NCBI GenBank assembly: GCA_964598225.1
Contig: CAZRBG010000002.1
Span: 62,001-126,000, forward strand
Origin: SG8-4 sp964598225
GTDB taxonomy: Bacteria > Planctomycetota > Phycisphaerae > Sedimentisphaerales > Anaerobacaceae
Direction of reading: 5' to 3'
Length of the DNA: 64,000 nt
The number at the start of each line of letters is the position of its first letter. Position 1 is the first letter of the stretch. This document shows, one piece after another, positions 33,103 through 41,431 of the stretch. The translations under genes were made by a program, and so were the position numbers. Under the pieces are notes generated by a model that saw nothing but the letters and a program-made list of their open reading frames with translations, was not told the DNA's origin and ran no database searches.

Positions 33103-33954
33103 ATGTCGCACAAAATAGTGACCAGGAAACAGCTTTCAGAAGACGTTTTCACCGCTGAAGTCGAAGCGCCGCTCGTGGCTCGGGCCCGGCAGCCGGGCCA
33201 GTTCGTGATTATCGGCATCAACAACGAATATTCCGAGAGGATTCCGCTGACGATCGCTGGCGCCGACACCGAGGCGGGGACTATCAGCCTGATCTGGCAA
33301 AGAGTGGGCAAGACCACCGCCGAACTTTCCGAGTTAAAGCCCGGCGATGAAATCGCAAATGTTGCCGGCCCATTGGGAAATCCGACCGAACTGGACAAAT
33401 TCGGCACGGTTGTCTGCGTCGGCGGAGGGATCGGCCTGGCGCCGCTGTTGCCTATAGCAGAAGCTCTCAAGGCCAAAGGCAATCAAATAATCAGCATCAT
33501 CGGCGCGCGAAACAAGGAGCTGCTCATCCTCGAAGAGGAATTTACCCGCGCCAGCGACGAGCTGATAATCACAACAGACGACGGCTCGTATGGCCGAAAG
33601 GCGCTGGTAACCGAGCCGCTGAGAGAACTGTGCTCGGCCGATCCGAAGCCGGACAAGGTATTTGCAATCGGCCCGGCTATAATGATGAAATTCTGCTGTG
33701 ACGTAACGAAAGAATTCGATGTTCCCACGGAGGTCTCGCTCAATACGATCATGATCGACGGCACGGGAATGTGCGGAGGCTGTCGAATCGAGTATGACGG
33801 CCGGCCCAAGTTCGTCTGCGTGGACGGGCCGGAATTCGACGGGCACAAGGTCAACTTCGATCTCATGATGAAAAGGCTGAGCGCCTACAGAGATATGGAG
33901 CAGAAAGAGCACGAACGATATCAAGACCATCGCTGCAAAATTGGTCTGAAGTAG
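33103..33954 (+). CDS. nfnA: NADH-dependent reduced ferredoxin:NADP oxidoreductase subunit A
   Basis: The start at 33103 has GAGG 7 nt upstream. The 283-residue protein has the ferredoxin-NADP reductase fold: RQPGQFVIIGINNEYSERIPLTIAG (flavin site), VVCVGGGIGLAPLLPIAEALK (nucleotide site) and VFAIGPAIMM. The C-terminal cysteines DGTGMCGGCRIEYDG and KFVCVDGPEFDGH bind the [2Fe-2S] cluster. With the next gene it should form NfnAB, the flavin-bifurcating transhydrogenase (also called sulfide dehydrogenase/GltA-like), which fits an anaerobic or fermentative metabolism. The stop TAG (33952-33954) lies inside the left arm of a palindromic repeat. Confidence 0.92.
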   Translation: MSHKIVTRKQLSEDVFTAEVEAPLVARARQPGQFVIIGINNEYSERIPLTIAGADTEAGTISLIWQRVGKTTAELSELKPGDEIANVAGPLGNPTELDKFGTVVCVGGGIGLAPLLPIAEALKAKGNQIISIIGARNKELLILEEEFTRASDELIITTDDGSYGRKALVTEPLRELCSADPKPDKVFAIGPAIMMKFCCDVTKEFDVPTEVSLNTIMIDGTGMCGGCRIEYDGRPKFVCVDGPEFDGHKVNFDLMMKRLSAYRDMEQKEHERYQDHRCKIGLK

Positions 33955-34018
33955 GGTGGGGCTTGCCCCACCAGACTCTTAGTCTTGATTCTTTTCGGTG
34001 GGGCAAGCCTCACCCTGC
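33951..34018. repeat. Palindromic repeat between nfnA and nfnB, containing the nfnA stop codon
   Basis: Left arm 33951-33972 (22 nt, identical to 9125-9146), right arm 33997-34018 (20 of 22 complementary), and a small AGACT/AGTCT hairpin in the centre. The nfnA stop codon is bases 2-4 of the element. Confidence 0.85.
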
Positions 34019-34050
34019 AAACTCGTACGACTTTTTAGAGAATTGGTAAC

Positions 34051-35532
34051 GTGACTGACAGAGAAAGAAAAGAACTGCTTGAACAACTCCTGGAAAAGCA
34101 GGAGGCTGGTGAACTTAAACCGAAACAGAGATACGAAATCCCGCCGCAGGACATGCCGGAGCAGGATCCGGTCGTCAGAGCCGGCAACGTCAACGAGGTG
34201 GCGACCGGCTATACGGAGACTCATGCGAAAATTGAAGCACTGCGCTGCCTTCGCTGTAAGAACGCCCCGTGCGTAACCGGCTGTCCCGTGCGCATCGGGA
34301 TAAGAGACTTCGTGACCGCCATTGCCGAAGGCCGATATTCCGACGCGCTGGCGATCATTAAAGAGAATTCGCTGTTGCCGGCGGTCTGCGGCAGGGTGTG
34401 CCCGCAGGAAAACCAGTGCCAGTTGACTTGCACTATCGGCAAAAAGTTCAAAGACCCGACCAAAGCGGTCTCTATAGGCAGGCTCGAACGATTCGTCGCC
34501 GACCTGGATAACAACAGCAACTCGGTCCCGGCTGTCGCCGCCGATACGGGCAAAAAGGTTGCAATCATAGGCTCGGGCCCGGGCGGGATCGTTGCCGCCG
34601 CAGATACCAGAAGGGCGGGCCACGACGTTACGCTCTTCGAGGCTTTTCACAAGCCGGGCGGCGTCATGATCTACGGAATCCCTGAATTCAGACTGCCCAA
34701 AGCTATCGTTCAGGAGGAAATTGACACCCTTGCCAAAATGGGCGTAAAGCTCGTATACAACTTCATCGTCGGCAAGACCCGAACCGTCCAGCAATTGCTC
34801 AACGAAGACGGCTTCGACGCTGTCTATATAGGAGTCGGTGCGGGCCTGCCTAATTTTATGGGTATTGAGGGCGAATCGCTCGTCGGCGTATACAGCGCCA
34901 ATGAATACCTCACCCGGGCCAATCTCATGAAGGCGTACGATTTCGGCAAAAGTGCCGACACTCCCATCGCCCGATCGAAAAGAGTAGCCGTGATCGGCGG
35001 CGGCAACGTCGCGATGGATGCGGCCAGAACCGCGCTGCGGCTCGGCGCCGAAAAGGTCTACCTGATCTATCGCAGGACCGAGAGGGAGATGCCCGCCAGG
35101 ATCGAAGAGGTCCATCACGCCAAAGAGGAAGGAATCGAATTTCACATTCTCCAGAGCCCCAAGCGAGTGATCGGCGATGAGAACAGCAGGGTTACCGCTA
35201 TCGAATGTCTCAAGTACGAACTCGGCGAGCCGGACGATTCGGGGCGGCGTCGTCCCGTTGCGATCGAGGGTTCTGAGTTTACCATAGACCTCGATACGGT
35301 CATCATCGCAATTGGCAACAAGCCAAATCCTCTGATTTCTAAGACCATGCCGGAACTGGAAATCACTAAATGGGGGACCATCATCGTGGACGAGCAAACG
35401 ATGGCGACCTCCGTCCCGGGCGTCTTCGCCGGCGGCGATATTGTCTCCGGCGCGGCAACAGTGATCCTCGCAATGGGCCAGGGCCGAATCGCCGCCGCGG
35501 GCATAAACGAATACTTAGCGAAGAACAAGTAG
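34051..35532 (+). CDS. nfnB: NADPH-binding subunit B of Nfn transhydrogenase (glutamate synthase small-chain homologue)
   Basis: 493 residues, starting at a GTG with only a weak ribosome site. The N-terminal iron-sulfur motifs are CLRCKNAPCVTGCPV and CGRVCPQENQCQLTC. Two dinucleotide folds follow, IGSGPGGIVAAADTRRAG (FAD) and IGGGNVAMDAARTALRLGA (NADPH), then the C-terminal FAD stretch VPGVFAGGDIVSGAATVILAMGQG. Next to NfnA this is the bifurcating subunit rather than a glutamate synthase chain, since no large GltB is present. A palindromic element separates the two genes and may reduce expression of this one relative to nfnA. Confidence 0.93.
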   Translation: MTDRERKELLEQLLEKQEAGELKPKQRYEIPPQDMPEQDPVVRAGNVNEVATGYTETHAKIEALRCLRCKNAPCVTGCPVRIGIRDFVTAIAEGRYSDALAIIKENSLLPAVCGRVCPQENQCQLTCTIGKKFKDPTKAVSIGRLERFVADLDNNSNSVPAVAADTGKKVAIIGSGPGGIVAAADTRRAGHDVTLFEAFHKPGGVMIYGIPEFRLPKAIVQEEIDTLAKMGVKLVYNFIVGKTRTVQQLLNEDGFDAVYIGVGAGLPNFMGIEGESLVGVYSANEYLTRANLMKAYDFGKSADTPIARSKRVAVIGGGNVAMDAARTALRLGAEKVYLIYRRTEREMPARIEEVHHAKEEGIEFHILQSPKRVIGDENSRVTAIECLKYELGEPDDSGRRRPVAIEGSEFTIDLDTVIIAIGNKPNPLISKTMPELEITKWGTIIVDEQTMATSVPGVFAGGDIVSGAATVILAMGQGRIAAAGINEYLAKNK

Positions 35533-35540
35533 AACAGACA

Positions 35541-35753
35541 ATGGAAAAGGCCATCCCCATCCCGATATACGATAATCGGGATGAGGCACAGCGGCATTAT
35601 CCATCCGACGTTCTGGCCGGGGCCGCCCTGGGGCATTTCCTGACCGCCTTCATCCACGACGCGTTCCTGAATCTCCCAGAGGACTCGGACCCTGAATTCG
35701 CCGCATTTCCGGTCGATGGCGGTGCCGGTTTAGAGCTCTCTGTGCGATTTTAG
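35541..35753 (+). pseudogene. C-terminal remnant of a PAP2-family phosphatase joined to a repeat
   Basis: An open frame of 70 codons starts with repeat-derived sequence (PIPIYDNRDEA, from a CCCGATATACGATAATCGGG palindrome at about 35557-35576). It continues with RHYPSDVLAGAALGHFLTAF, which matches the last active-site motif of PAP2 phosphatases (H-x-P-S-D-V-x-A-G). The earlier motifs (KxxxxxxRP and PSGH) are missing and are not found upstream, where nfnB ends. I read it as the tail of a gene whose front was lost when the repeat joined. A role as a real small protein is unlikely. Confidence 0.55.
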
Positions 35754-35868
35754 GAAGGCAGTGGCCTCTTAGACGCGGCTGATCGACAAATTTGTCCTCT
35801 TCGTGTTTGACAACGCACGCTTTCTTTAGTATTGTGCCGCATTTGACAATTTCTGACAGGAAACGGAT

Positions 35869-37185
35869 ATGCAGATTAAGCCCTTCAAGGCTTTTAGATT
35901 CGATGGCAGCATCGTTGGCGACGTGGGTAATTGTATCGCCCCACCGTACGATGTGATAAGCGACGACCAGCAAGAGCAGCTCTACCGAAAGAGCCAGCAT
36001 AACATCGTACGCATAATCAGGGGCAAGACCAATCCCTCGGATAACGGTCAGGACAATCAATACACCAGGGCGGCGGATTTTCTTAACAAATGGATCGAGC
36101 AGGGTGCGCTGAAGCAGGACGCGGAGGAGGCCATTTATGCTTATGTCCAGGATTTCGACTGGGCCGGCACAAGCCTGCAGCGGCTGTCTTTCATAGCATT
36201 GTCAAAGCTCGAACAATTCGGCCGAGCTGTCAAGCCTCACGAACAGATCATGAATAAGCCGCTGGCAGACAGGCTCAATTTAAAAAGAGCTACCGCGGCT
36301 GATTTCGGCCTGGTTTTCATGCTCTACGAAGACGAGCAGGGCGTTGGCGATGAAATCATCGAACGGGCAATAAGTGATGAGCCCCTAATCGATTTCGTCG
36401 ACGATCAGGCCGTGCGGCACAGGATTTTTCCCATAACCGCCGCCGAGGATATAAAGCGAGTCGTCAAGACGATGGGCTCAAGGAGCTGCGTCATTGCCGA
36501 CGGCCACCATCGCTACACCACCGGACTGACATACGCGAACGAGACCGAAAATCCAAAGGCCCGGTTTCAGATGCTCGCTTTTGCCAACACGCGCCACAAG
36601 GGTCTTATCGTTCTGCCTACTCATCGTGTCCTCGGCAATCTAAAAGGTTTTTCCTTTGAAAGATTGATCGATGATTTGCAAAAGAATTTCGAGCTGACGG
36701 AGTTCAAGTTCGATTCACACCAGGCTAAGGGGGACGCCAGACAAAAAATGCTCGCAAAGATGCAGGAACAACACGAAGAGGGGGCAAACGCGTTCGGAAT
36801 TTATGGGGCGAGCGATGCCTTCTACGTAGCTGTGCTTAGAGATAAGAGCGCGATGGACTCGGCCGTTCCAGAGATGAGTCCGGCCTGGCGGTCGCTCGAT
36901 GTCTCGGTGCTCCATAAGCTCATACTCGAAGATCTGTTGGGCATCGACAAAGAGAAACTTGCCGGTAACGAGAATCTTCAATATGTCAAAGATACGCCCA
37001 ACGCTATGGAAGAATCAATCGCCGGGATCGACGCCGGCCAAAAGCAGACTGCCTTCTTCATGAACTCCGTGAAAATGGAGCAGCTCATAGAGGTGACCGA
37101 TGCGGGTGAAAGGATGCCGCAAAAATCGACGTACTTCTACCCGAAAGTATTCACGGGTCTGACTATTCACAAAATTGACAGGTAG
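35869..37185 (+). CDS. DUF1015 family protein
   Basis: 438 residues. Typical segments are IKPFKAFRFDGSIVGDVGNCIAPPYDVIS, YTRAADFLNKWI, LSKLEQFGRAVKPHEQIMNKP, IADGHHRYTTGLTYAN (the most conserved motif) and MLAFANTRHKGLIVLPTHRV. The biochemical role is unknown. In many bacteria the gene neighbours serine-pathway genes, and here a class V aminotransferase follows, so a link to serine or phosphoserine metabolism is plausible but unproven. AGGA...GGAT gives the ribosome site. The stop codon is part of a palindromic element (37182-37234). Confidence 0.88.
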   Translation: MQIKPFKAFRFDGSIVGDVGNCIAPPYDVISDDQQEQLYRKSQHNIVRIIRGKTNPSDNGQDNQYTRAADFLNKWIEQGALKQDAEEAIYAYVQDFDWAGTSLQRLSFIALSKLEQFGRAVKPHEQIMNKPLADRLNLKRATAADFGLVFMLYEDEQGVGDEIIERAISDEPLIDFVDDQAVRHRIFPITAAEDIKRVVKTMGSRSCVIADGHHRYTTGLTYANETENPKARFQMLAFANTRHKGLIVLPTHRVLGNLKGFSFERLIDDLQKNFELTEFKFDSHQAKGDARQKMLAKMQEQHEEGANAFGIYGASDAFYVAVLRDKSAMDSAVPEMSPAWRSLDVSVLHKLILEDLLGIDKEKLAGNENLQYVKDTPNAMEESIAGIDAGQKQTAFFMNSVKMEQLIEVTDAGERMPQKSTYFYPKVFTGLTIHKIDR

Positions 37186-37234
37186 GGTGGGCTCCGCCCA
37201 CCAATCAGATTGCGGTGTGCATTGCATACCGTAC
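37182..37234. repeat. Cruciform-type palindromic element containing the DUF1015 stop codon
   Basis: Outer arms GTAGGGT (37182-37188) and ACCGTAC (37228-37234, one mismatch) enclose two hairpins, GGTGGGC-tcc-GCCCACC and GGTGTGCA-TTGCATACC. It is 53 bp long like the element at 10149-10201 and has the same plan. Confidence 0.75.
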
Positions 37235-37253
37235 AGTTGAAAATGGAGATACA

Positions 37254-38342
37254 ATGACAGATTGGAAGAATCCACCACGGTTGTTTATTCCCGGGCCGGT
37301 TAAGGTTAACGATGACGTCTTGCAGCAGCTCGCTCGGCCTACGCTGGGGCATCGCGGCAAGGAATACGCCCAGCTTCACGGCGAGACGGTGGATATGCTC
37401 AAGAAAATCCTCTTCACAGGCCAGAACGTTTTTCTCTCCACGTCTTCGGCCTCGGGAATCTGGGAAGCCGTGATCCGCAACTGTGTCGGCCCCGATGAGA
37501 CCGTCCTGTGTACGTGCTGCGGCGCATTCAGTGATAAATGGGCGACGGTCGCAGAGAGTTGCGGCAGAAACGTCGATACCCTGAAAGTTGACTGGGGCAG
37601 CGCGACTACTCCGGAGATGATCGATGAGAGGCTCGCTTCCGGCAATTACGCGGCTATTACACTCGTATATAACGAAACCAGCACCGGCCTGACGACCCCG
37701 GTCTACAAGATCAGCGAAATGATGAAACAGAAATATCCCGACGTGCTCGTATTCGTCGATTCGGTCAGCGCGATGATCGGCCTGCCGCTGCACTTCGACG
37801 ACCTGGCCTGGGACGTAACGTTCGCTTCTGTGCAGAAGGCTTTTGCGATTCCTCCGGGCCTGGCGGTGGCGGCTGTCAGCAACAGGGCTCTCGAAAAGAG
37901 CGAAAAGGTTCCCGGCCGGGGTTATTATTTCGATTTCCAGCTATTCGCAAAGAGTGCGGCCAAGAACCAAACGCCAACAACGCCGAACATACCGCACATC
38001 ATGGCCCTGAACTACCAGTGCAAGAAGCTGCTTGACGAGGGTATGGAGAATGTCTGGAAGCGGCACAAGGAGATGGGCGAGTACGTTCGAACGTGGGCGC
38101 TGGAGAAATTCGACCTCTTCTGCGATAAGAAATACGCGTCCGATACCCTCACGGCGGTAAGGAACATTCGCGAGATCAACGTTGCCGAGACCATCGCCGC
38201 AATACAGGCAAAACACAACACAATCTTCGGCAACGGCTACGGCAAGCTCAAAGAGCAAACCTTCCGAATCGCACACATGGGCGACATAACCCTCGACGAC
38301 CTGAAAGACCTTCTCGACTGGATCGACGAAGAAATCGCGTAG
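37254..38342 (+). CDS. Class V aminotransferase (serine-glyoxylate/alanine-glyoxylate type)
   Basis: The ATG at 37254 has GGAG 6 nt upstream. The 362-residue PLP enzyme shows RLFIPGPVKVNDDVLQQLARP, LGHRGKEYAQLH, STSSASGIWEAVIRN, ITLVYNETSTGLTTPV, FVDSVSAMIGLPL (Asp) and the Schiff-base lysine in TFASVQKAFAIPPGLA. The family transfers the amino group of serine or alanine to glyoxylate, pyruvate or phosphohydroxypyruvate-like acceptors. Following a DUF1015 gene, it may make or use serine, phosphoserine included; the exact pair of substrates cannot be read. Confidence 0.88.
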   Translation: MTDWKNPPRLFIPGPVKVNDDVLQQLARPTLGHRGKEYAQLHGETVDMLKKILFTGQNVFLSTSSASGIWEAVIRNCVGPDETVLCTCCGAFSDKWATVAESCGRNVDTLKVDWGSATTPEMIDERLASGNYAAITLVYNETSTGLTTPVYKISEMMKQKYPDVLVFVDSVSAMIGLPLHFDDLAWDVTFASVQKAFAIPPGLAVAAVSNRALEKSEKVPGRGYYFDFQLFAKSAAKNQTPTTPNIPHIMALNYQCKKLLDEGMENVWKRHKEMGEYVRTWALEKFDLFCDKKYASDTLTAVRNIREINVAETIAAIQAKHNTIFGNGYGKLKEQTFRIAHMGDITLDDLKDLLDWIDEEIA

Positions 38343-38401
38343 CCCCGTGTCGAGGGCGCCTCGCCCTTAAAGCGGGGACAAGATGCCTGCGATACGCTCG
38401 G

Positions 38402-38866
38402 TCACATCGTCGTGTGGTAGCTGAACTCCAGTATCTTCGGCTGGACCAGTTTGCGATAGTCGTCCATTTTAATGCTCAGGGCCTTGTCGTGCGTGCCGGC
38501 CTGGAATTTGAGGTGGTCGTCTGCTTCCAGTTCCTTATCCATCACTGTCTGCAAGTCATAGATGTTGCCGAAAGGCGGCTCGGCTCCGAGTTCGCAATCG
38601 TCGAACATTTTGCCTATTTCCGTCTCGTCGGCCAACTCGACCGAACCGGCGCCGAGCTGATCCTTCAGCCGACCCAGATCAATCTTGCAACAAGCCGAGA
38701 GCACGCACATGAGATACTCGCCGTCGACCTTGACGATGACCGGTTTGGCGACATACCGGCCCGGCTCATGCTCGACAGCGGCCATCTCCTGCGCGGTGAA
38801 GGTCGGCGGATGCTCGCTCAAATCGTAGTGAATCCCTTCCTTGTCCAAATATTCGATTACTCGCAT
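38402..38866 (-). CDS. YbaK/EbsC-family (aminoacyl-tRNA deacylase-like) protein
   Basis: The start at 38866 has GGGAG at 8 nt. 154 residues: VIEYLDKEGIHYDLSEHPPTFTAQEMAA, YVAKPVIVKVDGEYLMCVLSA, LGAGSVELADETEIGKMF, LGAEPPFG. This is the YbaK/ProX editing fold, with the Lys (AKPVIVK) that is catalytic in the family; members remove mischarged amino acids from tRNA-Pro or others. It may be controlled by the structured leader/terminator at 38903-39062, which lies between a good promoter and the gene. Confidence 0.88.
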   Translation of the reverse strand: MRVIEYLDKEGIHYDLSEHPPTFTAQEMAAVEHEPGRYVAKPVIVKVDGEYLMCVLSACCKIDLGRLKDQLGAGSVELADETEIGKMFDDCELGAEPPFGNIYDLQTVMDKELEADDHLKFQAGTHDKALSIKMDDYRKLVQPKILEFSYHTTM

Positions 38867-38902
38867 ATCAGGTCTCCCAAAAACCGTGAGTTGAAATTGC
38901 AC

Positions 38903-38955
38903 AAAAAAAGGGAGGCACAGGCGAATGCTCTAATCAGTTTTCGGGCCTGCCTCCC
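38903..38955 (-). terminator. Intrinsic terminator with seven-U tail
   Basis: Minus-strand stem GGGAGGCAGGC/GCC..TGCCTCCC (38955-38945 with 38922-38910, a 2-nt bulge) is followed directly by TTTTTTT (38909-38903). It ends 36 nt before the YbaK-like start codon. Confidence 0.8.
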
Positions 38956-39026
38956 TGTTGTAATGTGCCATTTTGCGCACTACCGCGGATTGCGCTCTGG
39001 CGAAACCGCCGACTTGCACTCACAAC
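38903..39026 (-). ncRNA. Candidate structured small RNA or attenuator leader upstream of the YbaK-like gene
   Basis: A strong promoter on the minus strand (39062-39033) and an excellent terminator (38955-38903) bracket about 120 nt with no good open frame. The RNA can fold into a closed structure. An outer helix (GUUGUUGUGAGUGC near its 5' end with GCACAUUACAAC) encloses two hairpins, GGCG-guuu-CGCC and GCGC...GCGC. The terminator hairpin and seven U follow. It may be a free sRNA or an on/off leader for the gene at 38866. I do not recognise any known family. Confidence 0.5.
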
Positions 39027-39032
39027 AACTGC

Positions 39033-39062
39033 ATTATAGGAGATAGCCATCAGGTCTGTCAA
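39033..39062 (-). promoter_or_regulatory. Consensus promoter of the candidate small RNA
   Basis: TTGACA (39062-39057), 18-bp spacer, TATAAT (39038-39033) on the minus strand. Both hexamers are perfect. Confidence 0.7.
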
Positions 39063-39137
39063 GAGAAATTGCAGCCAAAATAATGAATTGCAGAGCCGGA
39101 TGATCGAGAAATGCAAAACCCGGAAAAACGGGAAAGC

Positions 39138-39161
39138 GGAATCCCGGTTTCCCGGGATTCC
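39138..39161 (-). terminator. Hairpin after the DUF11 lipoprotein gene
   Basis: A perfect 10-bp stem, GGAATCCCGG (39138-39147) with CCGGGATTCC (39152-39161), 22 nt after the stop. There is no T-run on either side, so termination is only likely. Confidence 0.45.
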
Positions 39162-39182
39162 ACGTTATCGCTTATCACAGTT

Positions 39183-40847
39183 TTATTCATAGAGATGTGT
39201 AGACTCGGTCGCTTCGACCGGGCGCGAGAGTTCGTCCATATTGAGGACAACCTTGAACCGCATGTCGCCCTCTCGGATGGCCTCGACGACCACACGCCAT
39301 GCGACCTCGGCCTGCGGCCCGAGGCGGGCCAGCGGCAGGAATCGGATTGTCTGGCCTTCCTGCGCGCCGGAAGTCGCGCCGGCGGAGGAAACGTACCTTA
39401 CATAATCCTCAAACGTACATGTTACGCTGATATTCGTAGCCGCCGCCGAGCCCTGGTTCTTCACCTTGATCACGTACGTCGCACGCTCGCCGACACGGAC
39501 CGGGTCTTCGACGTCGCTGACTTGCATCGAGATGGCAGGAATGCCCGTAACGACGGTTCTGACGGTGGACGTCACGGCCTCGGTGCAGTAAGCACTGGCG
39601 GTAGCGCTGTTTATCAGAGTTCCGGCCTCCTCCGGCGTGAAGGATATACGAACGGTCTCGGAGGTATCAGGCTCAAGCGTGCCGAGTTCCCAGACCAGCT
39701 TCGGGCCGAGCAGCTTGGCGCCGGCGGTTCCGCGTACGGAGTTGACCCCCTCAGGGATCATGTCTTCGATGACAGTGTTTCTGGCCGCCACGTCGGACTT
39801 ATTGGTGACGGTAATCTCATAGGCGATCGTCTGGCCGATATACTGGCGTTCCGGGCCGGTTTTTTGCACGGACAGAATAGGCTGCTTGACAGTGGTTTTG
39901 GTCGTAGTAGATTCGGCCCTTAGGCCCATAGTCGAAGTAGCCGTGGCCTTGCTCGTATATTCGCCCGTCTTGGTGGCTCGCAGTTCGGCTGAGAACTGTT
40001 GCGACTGACCCGCCATGAGCGTACCGGCATCGAACACGATCTCGCTCCTGCCGCCGGTCGTGCGCAAGCCGGTGGGCAGCGTCTCAAGTATTTTTACGTT
40101 CGGCACGTAACCCGTTCCGGAGTTGGTCACCACGTATTTCACCTGAATAGGATCGCAGACCAGCACTTGTTCCGGTGCGGTCCTGGTCAGCTTTAACTCC
40201 GGCTGGATGACCTGCACCGTCGTACACGCGGGAATCACCGGGGTGACCACGGTCGTGCAATGCTTGAGGGCATCGATATACGTCGCCTGTCCCGAGATCG
40301 TAATCTGAGTTGACGATTTCGGTCCGAGCTTGGCTATCTCCCAAAAGAGAATATTCTCTTCATCCTGCTGAGCCGACGGGTTGGCGCTTAGGAACTTAAA
40401 ATTGTCCGGCAGATTCTCGGTGACGATGATGTCGTTGAGTGTTGTGTTCGTCAGGTTCGCGACCTTGATAGTATAAGTGAACGGCTTGTTAAGCCCGACT
40501 TCCTTCGGCATGGTCTTATCCAACTGCACTACGCCGCACTCGGCCCAGGGATAAGTCTTGGAGACGATAGAAGATCCGGATTCGCTGACCGCCACCATAT
40601 TCGGGCTGGTTCCGGGGGCTGTCTCGGTGGTTAGGCGCGGCCCTGGCGACATTGATGGCGCAGCTCCCTGCTCCCGAGCCGTAGGAATAGTCGGAGTCTT
40701 TGAAGCCCTGCTTTCGAGATAATCGCCGGCGCTGAGACCGGGTTCGGCTGATTCCGGTTCATCCGGTCCCAGCCAGCTTCGGCAGCCGAGAGAGCAGGAA
40801 AGACCTGCCAATAGTAAGATAAGTGAGATATTAAGGAACTTTCTCAT
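39183..40847 (-). CDS. DUF11-repeat lipoprotein (OmcB-like surface protein)
   Basis: 554 residues with a lipoprotein leader (MRKFLNISLILLLAGLSCSLGC). After a Pro/Ser-rich linker come four DUF11-type beta-sandwich repeats of about 110 residues. Each has a form of Y-T-I-K-V-x-N-x-(T/S) and a later V-x-E-x-(L/I)-P-x-x (PFTYTIKVANLTNTTLNDIIV, IQVKYVVTNSGTGYVPNVKI, IAYEITVTNKSDVAARNTVIEDMIPEGV, ATYVIKVKNQGSAAATNISVT). Such repeats occur in bacterial cell-surface proteins and chlamydial OmcB. It is likely anchored to the outer membrane or in the periplasm as a structural protein. It has few cysteines, unlike OmcB. Confidence 0.85.
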   Translation of the reverse strand: MRKFLNISLILLLAGLSCSLGCRSWLGPDEPESAEPGLSAGDYLESRASKTPTIPTAREQGAAPSMSPGPRLTTETAPGTSPNMVAVSESGSSIVSKTYPWAECGVVQLDKTMPKEVGLNKPFTYTIKVANLTNTTLNDIIVTENLPDNFKFLSANPSAQQDEENILFWEIAKLGPKSSTQITISGQATYIDALKHCTTVVTPVIPACTTVQVIQPELKLTRTAPEQVLVCDPIQVKYVVTNSGTGYVPNVKILETLPTGLRTTGGRSEIVFDAGTLMAGQSQQFSAELRATKTGEYTSKATATSTMGLRAESTTTKTTVKQPILSVQKTGPERQYIGQTIAYEITVTNKSDVAARNTVIEDMIPEGVNSVRGTAGAKLLGPKLVWELGTLEPDTSETVRISFTPEEAGTLINSATASAYCTEAVTSTVRTVVTGIPAISMQVSDVEDPVRVGERATYVIKVKNQGSAAATNISVTCTFEDYVRYVSSAGATSGAQEGQTIRFLPLARLGPQAEVAWRVVVEAIREGDMRFKVVLNMDELSRPVEATESTHLYE

Positions 40848-41431
40848 TGTGTATCTCCATTCACAAGAGCACAGTTTTCGTGCATTTTAAGTGTTATATC
40901 GGTACGCAGGCTTCCTACATTAACAAAAAATGCAAAACGCATAATTGCCCATATTATAACATTTTGTCGCCAAAAATGGAAGCATTCATATCCTCGCCAC
41001 CCCAAATAATCGGTTCAGAGCCCGACACTAAAAGCAATGTCCTATAAAATCATACTATTTTGAACTTCAGACTTAGCTCAACAATTTGGCCGTTGGTTAC
41101 TTCGATTAAGTAGCGCCCGATTCTTGCCGATAACCCGAACATTTGCGATGCCAATCACTTCGTAAAAGAATACATCCCGGCATACCGTTACATGGAATCA
41201 ATCGCAGCCGCCCTGCCCCCTCAGCAGTCAGATGGAACCCCCGCCGAGCCAAAACCGGAAGAAATCCTCTCCGCATCCTATAACGGGCAAAAAGAACACT
41301 TGGAGCTTTGATTAGCAGAGAATTCTTCTAAAAATAGAAAAAGCGCAACGAATCGCTGCGTGAGGCGTCTATTGTTTAGGTGGCACTCGTTAGCCGTAAA
41401 CGCGAACGTTGACCTTATTAGGAGCAATGCC
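40848..41431. other. Divergent gap with a possible gene remnant
   Basis: No intact gene. The first 200 nt are AT-rich and probably hold promoters. From 41114 to 41311 one frame stays open and looks coding (contains PNICDANHFVKEYIPAYRYM and ends GQKEHLEL, stop TGA 41309-41311). It has no upstream start (TAG at 41111) apart from an internal ATG, so it may be the tail of a lost gene. Confidence 0.3.

Noticed and set aside
33979..35397. Long open frame on the minus strand (472 codons) opposite nfnB
   Set aside because: It is antisense to a clearly recognised protein; its own translation has no family pattern, and long antisense frames are expected from the codon bias of this GC-rich gene.
34051..35532. 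Glutamate synthase small subunit (gltD)
   Set aside because: No large subunit gene is adjacent, while NfnA precedes it; the Nfn transhydrogenase fits better.
38903..39026. T-box riboswitch upstream of the YbaK-like gene
   Set aside because: The conserved T-box bulge sequence is not found; left as an unassigned structured RNA.
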